A stretch of 5,281 nt of DNA from NCBI GenBank assembly GCA_024645145.1, contig JAHEGL010000326.1, positions 1 through 5,281 of the forward strand, given 5' to 3'. The notes under the pieces were generated by a model. It ran no database searches, was not told the DNA's origin, and was given only the letters and a program-made list of their open reading frames with translations. This DNA is from Planktotalea sp. GTDB taxonomy: Bacteria > Pseudomonadota > Alphaproteobacteria > Rhodobacterales > Rhodobacteraceae. The position numbers and the translations under genes were made by a program. Shown piece after piece: positions 1 to 5,281 of the stretch. The stretch's first letter is position 1. The number at the start of each line of letters is the position of its first letter.

Positions 1-374
1 CTCTGCAAGACATCGAACATTTTGCGCAGTTCACGGGTGACACGTTCTATGCCCATATGGATGACGCAGCTGCCAAGCGGAACCCCTTCTTTCCGGGGCG
101 CGTCGCACATGGGTATTTGCTACTGAGCTTTGCCGCGGGATTATTCGTGGAGCCAAATGAAGGACCAGTTCTTGCGAACACGGGGCTCGATAATCTGCGT
201 TTCATGAAGCCGGTAGAAGCCGGTGACAGCATCAAAGTGCGGCTCAGCGTGAAGCACAAAACGCCGCGCAACGACGACTATGGCGAAGTGCGCTGGCATG
301 TGACGCTGACCAATCAAGAGGATGAAAAAGTCGCCGAATATGAGCTTCTAACGATGAATGCTTATACGGCCTAG
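1..374 (+). CDS. paaZ: PaaZ C-terminal part: MaoC-type hydratase (oxepin-CoA hydrolase) domain, 5' truncated
   Basis: The reading frame is open from base 3 to the TAG at 372-374 and gives 123 residues with no start in view, so the gene begins upstream of the window. The fragment is a MaoC/hot-dog hydratase domain. Near its start is FTGDTFYAH, with Asp13 and His18 of the visible fragment at the spacing of the catalytic Asp/His pair of R-specific hydratases. NPFFPGRVAHGYLLLS and the later GLDNLRF and YGEVRW stretches are typical of the PaaZ C-terminus. In the family, PaaZ (about 680 residues) joins an N-terminal aldehyde dehydrogenase to this hydratase. It opens the oxepin-CoA ring in phenylacetate catabolism and then oxidises the semialdehyde. 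The dehydrogenase half is inferred, not seen. A stand-alone MaoC protein cannot be excluded, but the match to the PaaZ tail is close. An internal ATG at 57 would cut off the catalytic Asp and is not the start. Confidence 0.87.
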   Translation, partial: LQDIEHFAQFTGDTFYAHMDDAAAKRNPFFPGRVAHGYLLLSFAAGLFVEPNEGPVLANTGLDNLRFMKPVEAGDSIKVRLSVKHKTPRNDDYGEVRWHVTLTNQEDEKVAEYELLTMNAYTA

Positions 375-422
375 CTTTTTCAAACCTGCTAGGAATAGGA
401 CACCTAAGATTTCTTCTACTAT

Positions 423-436
423 TTGATTTGTATCAA
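423..436 (+). promoter_or_regulatory. Fnr/FixK-type operator (anaerobox)
   Basis: The 14 bases TTGATTTGTATCAA are a perfect TTGAT-N4-ATCAA inverted repeat, the consensus for Fnr, FnrL and FixK regulators of the Crp/Fnr family. The site lies in the gap between paaZ and the small DUF6455-type gene. Its centre (429.5) is about 41 bases before the start point predicted from the -10 element, the usual position for activation by overlapping the -35 region (class II). Oxygen-responsive activation of the downstream gene is therefore inferred. Which Crp/Fnr protein binds cannot be told from the window. Confidence 0.82.
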
Positions 437-457
437 AGTCGCGGGTTTTGAATGCGT

Positions 458-463
458 TAGCAT
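458..463 (+). promoter_or_regulatory. Probable -10 element of the Fnr-dependent promoter
   Basis: TAGCAT is a fair match to the TATAAT hexamer. It predicts a transcription start near 470-471, which places the Fnr-type palindrome at about -41. No good -35 hexamer is seen, as expected for a class II activated promoter. The start point would leave a leader of about 22 bases and lies downstream of the ATG at 448, which excludes that ATG as the translation start. Confidence 0.55.
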
Positions 464-479
464 TTGGGGAACATGGTAG

Positions 480-486
480 AAGGAAG
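480..486 (+). promoter_or_regulatory. Ribosome binding site that fixes the start at 493
   Basis: AAGGAAG ends six bases before the ATG at 493, a good Shine-Dalgarno match and spacing. The alternative in-frame ATG at 448 has only a weak GGG-rich stretch upstream and lies before the predicted transcription start, so 493 is preferred. Confidence 0.7.
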
Positions 487-492
487 AAAGCG

Positions 493-720
493 ATGTTCTT
501 AAAGAAAATTGATGAAAGCTTTAGTCTCACACTTGGTATGGCTGAACGCCTTGGCGTTGACGTGACCAGTACAGTCTCAACGGATCCTGAGGTGAACGCA
601 ATCGCGCTTAGATCAGCTGTTTTCAAATGCTCGGCTTGCAAGCAACAAAAAGCATGTAAGTCACTGCAGGCCAAGCATTCACAGCTGGACGCAGCCCCGG
701 ACTATTGCCGGAACTGGTGA
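493..720 (+). CDS. Small cysteine-containing protein, DUF6455-type, function unknown
   Basis: This gene encodes 75 residues from the ATG at 493. The N-terminal half is a short amphipathic region including GMAERLGVDV. The C-terminal half has four cysteines (46, 49, 55 and 72) arranged CxxC-x5-C-x16-C and ends in APDYCRNW. This layout (an Arg/Ala-rich helix, CSAC, a further Cys and a final YC-R-N) resembles the small DUF6455 proteins common in Rhodobacterales. That assignment is from memory of the family and no biochemical function is known to me. The cysteine spacing suggests a metal site (zinc or Fe-S) or redox-active thiols. There is no signal peptide or membrane segment, so it is probably cytoplasmic. 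It has its own promoter with an Fnr/FixK operator, which separates it from paaZ and suggests a role under low oxygen. It converges on the fused hydratase/dehydrogenase gene with a gap of 21 bases. Confidence 0.8.
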   Translation: MFLKKIDESFSLTLGMAERLGVDVTSTVSTDPEVNAIALRSAVFKCSACKQQKACKSLQAKHSQLDAAPDYCRNW

Positions 721-741
721 ATTACGCGCTCAATCTTACGC

Positions 742-2808
742 TCAGCTTCGAGGACGCGCGTCAGCTAGTTTGGTTCCACTTTCCGCGCACCTCTTTAGCA
801 AGGGAGACACTTTCCAAGCGACAGGATCTTCTTGGCTCAGCTCGCGCAACCGTGTGACAATCGCTTGAGCACCGAGTGTATCCGCATAGTGCATCAAGCC
901 GCCACGCCAGCGTGGGAACCCATAGCCGAAAACCGTTACCAAATCGATGTCACGGGCGTTTTGCGCAATGCCTTCATCAAGGATGTCGGCCGCTTCGTTG
1001 ATCATCGCCAATAACAGACGTTCTTTGATCGCTTGGGCGCTATAGTCAGTACGTTCACGTTTTGCTAAATGAGATTCCTCAATTGCAAGATCCGCGACGA
1101 TCGGATCATCGACTTTACCATTGCCACCCGGATAACGATACCAACCCGCACCAGTTTTGCGACCAAGCTTGCCCAACTCAACCATGCGATCCGCAATTGG
1201 AATGTAACGGCGGTTCGGGTCACGCGTGGCATCTTGGCGACGTCGATTGGCGTGCGCAATATCAAGTCCAGACAGGTCCTGAGCCTCATAAGGGCCCATC
1301 GCATAGCCAAACATTTCCATTGCCTCATCCACCTCCCAAGGGGTTGAGCCATCCATGAAAACAGTATCTGCAGCTTCGCGATATCGCGCTAGAATTCGGT
1401 TGCCGATAAAGCCATCACACACGCCAGCAAGCACCGGAATTTTACGCAACTTTTTGCCAAGCGCGAAACCAGTGGCAAGGGCGGTGTCGCTGGTTTGCGC
1501 GCCGCGCACGATCTCAAGCAACTTCATGATGTGCGCAGGCGCAAAGAAATGTAGGCCAACCACGCGAGACGGATCAGCCAAAGTCGCAGCAAGTTCGTTA
1601 ATATCAAGATAGGAGGTGTTGCTCGCCAAGATCGCGTCTTTTGGCAAGGCGTCTACCAGTTTAGCAAAAACGTCTTTCTTCACATCCATGCTTTCAAAGG
1701 CGGCTTCAATCGCAAGCATTGCATCACTCGCCTGCGCGTAGTCTGTGCTTGCGACAAAACGATCCCTGTGGCCTTGCGCGCGTTCTTCGGTGAGCAATCC
1801 CCGCTTGAGCCCCGCGCCAATCAGCGCTTCAACATTCGTCTTGGCACGTGCGACACCGTCGGCGTCCGTCTCCAAGATCGTTGCGCGCAATCCAGCGTTC
1901 AAAAGCGCATAGGCAATCCCTGCACCCATTGTCCCGCCACCAACAACAGCGATATGATCCAATGCAACAGTCTCAGCCTTCACGCTATCTGGCATTTTCG
2001 CAGCACGTTCCGCGAAAAAGATATGGCGCAAAGCACGGGCTTGATCCCCTGTTTTCAACTCTAGAAATGCGGCCCGCTCAATAGGCAGCGCCTCGTGGAA
2101 AGGTATCGACAAGCCAGCCTCGATCACATCAATCGCTTGCACAGGCGCAATTTGCTGCGGGCTCTTTTTTGCGATGGTCGCACGCGCTTTAGCGATCAAA
2201 CTCGCGTCATGCCCAGGTGCCGGCAATTCCCATGTGGGCACGATACAACCCAGCTCTTCAGTGTTGACCATATAGGCCTCTTCAAGGGGATCATCCTCAA
2301 TCGTATGGGTCAGTTTAGCGGCTAATGCCTGTGCGGCAGTCAGCGGCTTGCCAAGACTGATCATATCAAGCGTCTTTGCAAGACCAACCAAGCGAGGCAA
2401 GCGTTGCGTGCCACCTGCACCGGGGATCACACCAAGCGTCACTTCAGGCATTCCAATTTGCGATCTGGGTGACATGATGCGCATGCGACACGCCATAGCG
2501 ACCTCTGCGCCGCCACCAAGGGCGACCCCGTCAATCGCTGCGATCCACGGCACGAAACTTTCATCTATCGCGTTCAAAACATCAGGTAGATGCGGTTCCA
2601 AGGGTGCCTGATCAAACTCGCGTGCGTCGGCACCGGCAGCAAATGCACGTCCTTTGCCGCTCAGAATAACGCGGGTTAAATGCAACTCTTCTGCCCAGCG
2701 CACTGCCTCAAGCAAACCTTGACGAACCGATTGCCCAATCGCGTTAACCGGAGGGTTGTCAATTTCTACATAACCAACGTCGGCTTCGTTGCGTTTTGTG
2801 ACGCTCAT
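742..2808 (-). CDS. Fused enoyl-CoA hydratase / 3-hydroxyacyl-CoA dehydrogenase (FadB/FadJ-like)
   Basis: This 688-residue two-part enzyme hydrates enoyl-CoA and oxidises the 3-hydroxyacyl-CoA with NAD+. Residues 1 to about 200 are a crotonase domain with the AFAAGAD and GGGAE oxyanion segments and both catalytic glutamates, Glu102 and Glu122 (MPEVTLG). From about 284 comes the dehydrogenase: the Rossmann motif VGGGTMGAG at 289-297, SNTS at 396-399, and catalytic His420 and Glu432 at the 12-residue spacing of this family. Two C-terminal helical domains follow (about 464-560 and 590-680). The length is close to E. coli FadB (729). It is the last gene of the box operon seen here, 20 bases after boxR. 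A role in taking 3,4-dehydroadipyl-CoA to 3-oxoadipyl-CoA is therefore likely, possibly shared with phenylacetate catabolism, which needs the same steps (PaaF/PaaH). General fatty-acid beta-oxidation remains possible. The family call is firm; the substrate is inferred. Confidence 0.93.
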   Translation of the reverse strand: MSVTKRNEADVGYVEIDNPPVNAIGQSVRQGLLEAVRWAEELHLTRVILSGKGRAFAAGADAREFDQAPLEPHLPDVLNAIDESFVPWIAAIDGVALGGGAEVAMACRMRIMSPRSQIGMPEVTLGVIPGAGGTQRLPRLVGLAKTLDMISLGKPLTAAQALAAKLTHTIEDDPLEEAYMVNTEELGCIVPTWELPAPGHDASLIAKARATIAKKSPQQIAPVQAIDVIEAGLSIPFHEALPIERAAFLELKTGDQARALRHIFFAERAAKMPDSVKAETVALDHIAVVGGGTMGAGIAYALLNAGLRATILETDADGVARAKTNVEALIGAGLKRGLLTEERAQGHRDRFVASTDYAQASDAMLAIEAAFESMDVKKDVFAKLVDALPKDAILASNTSYLDINELAATLADPSRVVGLHFFAPAHIMKLLEIVRGAQTSDTALATGFALGKKLRKIPVLAGVCDGFIGNRILARYREAADTVFMDGSTPWEVDEAMEMFGYAMGPYEAQDLSGLDIAHANRRRQDATRDPNRRYIPIADRMVELGKLGRKTGAGWYRYPGGNGKVDDPIVADLAIEESHLAKRERTDYSAQAIKERLLLAMINEAADILDEGIAQNARDIDLVTVFGYGFPRWRGGLMHYADTLGAQAIVTRLRELSQEDPVAWKVSPLLKRCAESGTKLADARPRS

Positions 2809-2814
2809 GGCCTG

Positions 2815-2821
2815 TTTCCTT
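2815..2821 (-). promoter_or_regulatory. Ribosome binding site of the hydratase/dehydrogenase gene
   Basis: On the minus strand AAGGAAA ends six bases before the ATG at 2808. It sits inside the 20-base gap after the boxR stop codon, so this gene has its own strong initiation signal and does not depend on start/stop overlap as the two upstream junctions do. Confidence 0.65.
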
Positions 2822-2828
2822 GTCTGAC

Positions 2829-3734
2829 TTAATTTTTGTGTGTCGTTGAAATGTTGTGCGCCTTGAGCAAGGCGTTCAATTCCGCGCGTGATGTCTGAAT
2901 AAGTTGTCCACTGGTGTCCAGTTGATAGCTCGCTTTAGCATAATGCTGCTCACGCATTTTTAGGATTTGGCGGAGCTGTTCCATAGCTTGCGGATTGCCC
3001 GCCATTGGACGCAAATCGCCTTGCGCGCGCACGCGGTCCATATGTTCTGCGGGCTGCGCCTTGATCCAAACGGTATGGAAATTCGTCAACACGCTATCGA
3101 ATGTTTGCGGTGATAAAACGATCCCACCCGCAACTGCAAGTACAACGCGCTGATGCATCATCACGATTTTTTCCAGCGCTTCCGCTTCGATCTGGCGAAA
3201 TCCGTCTTCGCCGTAAAGCGCGATGATCTCTCTGATCGGCACGCCAATGTGCGTTTCGATTTGCGTGTTGAGCTCTACAAAAGGCACGCCTAAGTCCGAG
3301 GCCAAAAGCGCGCCAAGGGTTGATTTACCAGCGCCGCGCAAACCGATCAGGCAGATGCGCTCTGCTTTGGATTTACGTTCCCGCGTCGGATCAAGCACTT
3401 GCAACGCGCGCGCGCGTGTCGCGACATCCGCGTTTTCGTAAAGCGTTGTGACGTGGCGCAGTTCTGCTGTTTGCGGGTTCGTTTCTGTGATGAGCACTTC
3501 GATCGGTATTTCCAACGCGGTGGCGACATGTTGCAACAAACCGATGGAAATGTTGCCTTCACCGCCCTCAAGTTGCGCGAGATAGCGCATGGACACACCA
3601 GAACGTTCCGCCAATTCGCGGCGCGAAAAACCAACCCCTGTCCGCGCAGCGCGCACCTGCGCGCCAACCAATTGGATCAAACTCAGCGCGCGTCCCTGCG
3701 CGAGATCCTTTGGTTTTTGCGCTTCTTTCAGCAT
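2829..3734 (-). CDS. boxR: BoxR: benzoyl-CoA-responsive XRE regulator with shikimate-kinase-like sensor domain
   Basis: The protein has 301 residues. About 18-85 form an XRE/Cro-type helix-turn-helix (FSRRELAERSGVSMRYLAQLE). A linker to about 125 joins it to a shikimate-kinase-like domain with a clear Walker A loop, GLRGAGKST, at 131-139. This two-domain build is that of BoxR/BzdR, repressors of benzoate box/bzd genes whose kinase-like part binds benzoyl-CoA as inducer. Compared with shikimate kinase, the substrate-binding DxD is changed to ExN (Glu154, Asn156), and the GGG loop reads AGG (202-204). The equivalents of the substrate-binding arginines remain (Arg180 and Arg261), as does the lid arginine (Arg242). 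It is thus more likely a ligand sensor than an enzyme. Its ATG overlaps the thioesterase stop by one base (TAATG) and only a weak ribosome site precedes it, so translational coupling is likely. No BoxR operator was recognised in the window; it would be expected upstream of the operon. Confidence 0.92.
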   Translation of the reverse strand: MLKEAQKPKDLAQGRALSLIQLVGAQVRAARTGVGFSRRELAERSGVSMRYLAQLEGGEGNISIGLLQHVATALEIPIEVLITETNPQTAELRHVTTLYENADVATRARALQVLDPTRERKSKAERICLIGLRGAGKSTLGALLASDLGVPFVELNTQIETHIGVPIREIIALYGEDGFRQIEAEALEKIVMMHQRVVLAVAGGIVLSPQTFDSVLTNFHTVWIKAQPAEHMDRVRAQGDLRPMAGNPQAMEQLRQILKMREQHYAKASYQLDTSGQLIQTSRAELNALLKAHNISTTHKN

Positions 3735-4177
3735 TAGCCCGCTTCACTCGCAGGAATATGCGCCTGAACGGCACGACGAATGTCTTCGGGCGGCGATTGT
3801 TTGGTAAACTGGTCCGCAACGATGAAAACGCTGACAGTGCGCGTAGAAAAGCACAATTTTCCATCTTGAAGCCCATCAACACGAAATGTGATCGAGGTTT
3901 CCCCCAGCTTCACAGGCCACACATGACAGATCAAACGATGGCGCGGTGTGACGGGAAATGAAAAATCCATTTCCAAGCGCACAAAGGGCGTACCCACATT
4001 GCGATCCAGCTCCATTTGAAACCAACCATCGCCGCCAAGCTTGTCTTCCCACCATGCATTGATCGCTTCCAAAGCAAACCAAGGCAGACGCCCTGTGTAT
4101 GCGATCTTTGCAGGGTCACAATCCCCCCAACCGATACGCACCATATGCCCAAATGTGTCTGCGGGGCGTTGCTCCAT
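3734..4177 (-). CDS. Acyl-CoA thioesterase, 4-hydroxybenzoyl-CoA thioesterase family (probable benzoyl-CoA thioesterase)
   Basis: The protein has 147 residues and a single hot-dog domain. WGDCDPAKIAY at 17-27 matches the active-site segment of Pseudomonas 4-hydroxybenzoyl-CoA thioesterase (FGDCDPAGIV), and Asp21 corresponds to its catalytic Asp17. The length is also that of the family (about 140). It hydrolyses an aryl- or acyl-CoA to the free acid and CoA. Thioesterases of this family are known in box clusters, where a benzoyl-CoA-preferring enzyme is thought to prevent CoA depletion when benzoyl-CoA builds up. That role is inferred here from position between boxA and boxR. The start at 4177 is chosen because the ATG overlaps the boxA stop by one base (TGATG) and has GGAG eight bases upstream. 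The frame stays open to an ATG at 4237, but that would add 20 residues inside boxA that the family lacks. Confidence 0.88.
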   Translation of the reverse strand: MEQRPADTFGHMVRIGWGDCDPAKIAYTGRLPWFALEAINAWWEDKLGGDGWFQMELDRNVGTPFVRLEMDFSFPVTPRHRLICHVWPVKLGETSITFRVDGLQDGKLCFSTRTVSVFIVADQFTKQSPPEDIRRAVQAHIPASEAG

Positions 4178-5281
4178 CAATACGTCTCCACGTGAAAGCG
4201 GCCTTCTTCTCGCATCACATTGCGCAGGGCCGTCCATTGTTGTCCCATCGATTCAGCGATGTTGGTGAAGGCGCGTTCGACGCCATCTTCCATCTCTTTC
4301 ATCCCGCAAATGTAGATATATGTGTTGGGGTCTTGCAGCATTTCCGCGACAAGATCCTCTTCTACTTGCATACGATCTTGCACATATTCTTTGGGCTGAT
4401 CGGGCAAACGACTATAAACTAGATGCTTTTGCAAAAGATCACTTGGCACTTTGTTCAGCGGCCCAAAGTAAGGAAGTCTGTCAGGGGTGCGCGCACCAAA
4501 GAACATGACCATTCCACCGGATTTCGCACCGACAGCGCGTTGGCGCGCCATTGTAAACGCGCGCATAGGGGCAGCACCTGTGCCCGTGCAGATCATCAAA
4601 AGCCGCGCATCAGGATCCGAAGGCAACAAGAATGTTGCACCGAACGGACCTGTGACATTGAGCTTGTCACCTTTTTCAAGATCACAAATGTAGTTTGAGC
4701 AGACCCCGTCGTCCTCTCTTTTCACCGTGAGCGAGACGTTGTGATACCCTGCACGCTCCCCATCGCGCGGGCTGGAGACTGAGTAGAGACGCGGCAAATG
4801 AGCTTTACCTTGCGCATCAGTTCCAGGGGCGATGATGCCAACGGACTGACCTTCGAGCACTGGAAACGGCTTGCCTTGGAATTCCAAAATAATGTGGCGG
4901 GTGTCCGCGTCGGTACTTTCACTGGTGATACGATAATTGCCTTGAACAACCGCTTCAACGGGGTGACCGAGATTGTAAAGATTGATGGTTGGTTTCGCAG
5001 CACTCGCGGGCGCTTTGGCTTTGCCCCCTGCCCCTTTGTGCGCCTGAGCAAGAAGAGCTGCAATTGGATCGTCCGCATCCGTTTCGTCGCCTTCATCAGA
5101 TGCAGAAATTTCTTCCTGCTCAGGCAGCTCTTCCCAGCTGTATTGATCTTCAAGCGAGTAGGCCTCGTCCTTGCTCCCGACGACGCGCCATTCATCAATC
5201 GAGCCCGTCGGGCATACAGGGATGCAATCCATGCAGAAATTACACTTAGAAGCATCGACGACAACATTGTCATCGTTGTGC
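4177..5281 (-). CDS. boxA: BoxA: benzoyl-CoA 2,3-epoxidase NADPH reductase subunit, N-terminus cut by window edge
   Basis: The frame runs off the right edge and shows 367 residues. The family has about 410, so roughly 45 N-terminal residues with the first cluster motif are missing. The visible part opens with a [4Fe-4S] ferredoxin motif, CNFCMDCIPVCPTGS (13-27), the second of the two expected. A very acidic, then Lys/Ala-rich linker follows (about 50-97). Next is a ferredoxin-NADP+ reductase module: RLYSVSS at 164-170 for FAD, a CSNYI segment at 194-198, the GTGAAP nucleotide loop at 233-238, YIYICG near 321-326, and a terminal tyrosine. BoxA transfers electrons from NADPH through FAD and Fe-S clusters to the di-iron epoxidase BoxB, which forms 2,3-epoxybenzoyl-CoA. 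The ATG at 5232 lies inside the cluster motif (just after its second Cys) and is not the start. The stop overlaps the next gene. boxB and boxC probably lie beyond the edge. Confidence 0.95.
   Translation of the reverse strand, partial: HNDDNVVVDASKCNFCMDCIPVCPTGSIDEWRVVGSKDEAYSLEDQYSWEELPEQEEISASDEGDETDADDPIAALLAQAHKGAGGKAKAPASAAKPTINLYNLGHPVEAVVQGNYRITSESTDADTRHIILEFQGKPFPVLEGQSVGIIAPGTDAQGKAHLPRLYSVSSPRDGERAGYHNVSLTVKREDDGVCSNYICDLEKGDKLNVTGPFGATFLLPSDPDARLLMICTGTGAAPMRAFTMARQRAVGAKSGGMVMFFGARTPDRLPYFGPLNKVPSDLLQKHLVYSRLPDQPKEYVQDRMQVEEDLVAEMLQDPNTYIYICGMKEMEDGVERAFTNIAESMGQQWTALRNVMREEGRFHVETY
4186..4189 (-). promoter_or_regulatory. Ribosome binding site of the thioesterase gene, inside the boxA 3' end
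   Basis: GGAG on the minus strand ends eight bases before the ATG at 4177. Together with the TGATG overlap it supports this start over the longer reading frame from 4237. Confidence 0.6.

Larger units (their letters stand above)
742..5281 (-). other. 3' part of a box (aerobic benzoyl-CoA) operon
   Basis: The four genes are read in one direction with junctions of one-base overlap, one-base overlap and a 20-base gap. There is no room for internal promoters or terminators, so they are very likely co-transcribed from a promoter beyond the right edge. The order is reductase, thioesterase, regulator, beta-oxidation enzyme, which runs from ring attack to the later degradation steps. I saw no clear hairpin with a T-run at the 742 end, where the operon converges on the small + strand gene. 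Confidence 0.85.

Noticed and set aside
396..406. Possible terminator after paaZ (TAGG-ACA-CCTA)
   Set aside because: The stem is only four pairs with two G-C pairs and no adjacent T-run. The T-run at 376-380 comes before it, not after, so it is not a convincing terminator.
348..674. Open minus-strand frame of 108 codons opposite the small cysteine protein and the Fnr promoter
   Set aside because: It overlaps a better supported gene and promoter on the other strand, has no recognisable domain, and has low-complexity Leu/Phe/Ser composition typical of a shadow frame.
724..762. Inverted repeat ACGCGC / GCGCGT at the convergent gene ends, and the palindrome GACGCGCGTC
   Set aside because: The arms are six bases with a loop of 26 and no T-run on either side, and most of it is coding sequence. 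GC-rich coding DNA produces such repeats by chance.
1065..2611. Several + strand frames of 60-98 codons opposite the hydratase/dehydrogenase gene
   Set aside because: None has a recognisable domain or convincing initiation signal, and the opposite strand is one intact enzyme with all catalytic residues.
3403..3424. CG-rich alternating tract (CGCGCGCGCG) that could look like a repeat or Z-DNA site
   Set aside because: It is in frame within boxR and encodes Ala/Arg codons (RARALQ region), so codon choice explains it.
4722..5273. Second long minus-strand frame of 183 codons overlapping boxA
   Set aside because: It is a shifted frame of boxA. The boxA frame carries the Fe-S, FAD and NADPH motifs, while this one is Arg/Ser-rich without any domain.

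Overview
The window looks like a chromosomal segment of an aromatic-degrading alphaproteobacterium, most likely a marine Roseobacter-type Rhodobacterales. This rests on the protein families, the moderate GC content, a small DUF6455-type protein and an Fnr/FixK-type operator. The assignment is an inference from sequence style, not from a database search.

Left part, + strand (1-720). The window opens inside the 3' end of paaZ, the MaoC-type hydratase domain of the phenylacetate ring-opening enzyme. A gap of about 118 bases follows. It contains a perfect Fnr/FixK palindrome (TTGAT-N4-ATCAA) with a suitably spaced -10 element. Downstream is a 75-residue cysteine-containing protein of the DUF6455 type.

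Right part, - strand (5281 back to 742). This is a tight operon that is cut by the right edge: boxA (reductase of benzoyl-CoA 2,3-epoxidase), a 4-hydroxybenzoyl-CoA thioesterase-family protein, boxR (XRE regulator fused to a shikimate-kinase-like domain), and a fused enoyl-CoA hydratase/3-hydroxyacyl-CoA dehydrogenase. The first two junctions are one-base stop/start overlaps (TGATG and TAATG). The third is a 20-base gap carrying a good ribosome binding site. The two convergent blocks are separated by only 21 bases.

Together the genes fit the aerobic CoA-dependent (box) route for benzoate. BoxA passes electrons from NADPH to the epoxidase BoxB, which is presumably encoded beyond the right edge with boxC. 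The thioesterase can release CoA if benzoyl-CoA accumulates, and BoxR senses benzoyl-CoA. The fused hydratase/dehydrogenase can carry out the later beta-oxidation-type steps towards 3-oxoadipyl-CoA, where the phenylacetate route also arrives. The neighbouring paaZ suggests that two aromatic CoA pathways meet here. I see no mobile element, tRNA, rRNA or CRISPR array. The least explained element is the Fnr-controlled small cysteine protein between the two pathways.
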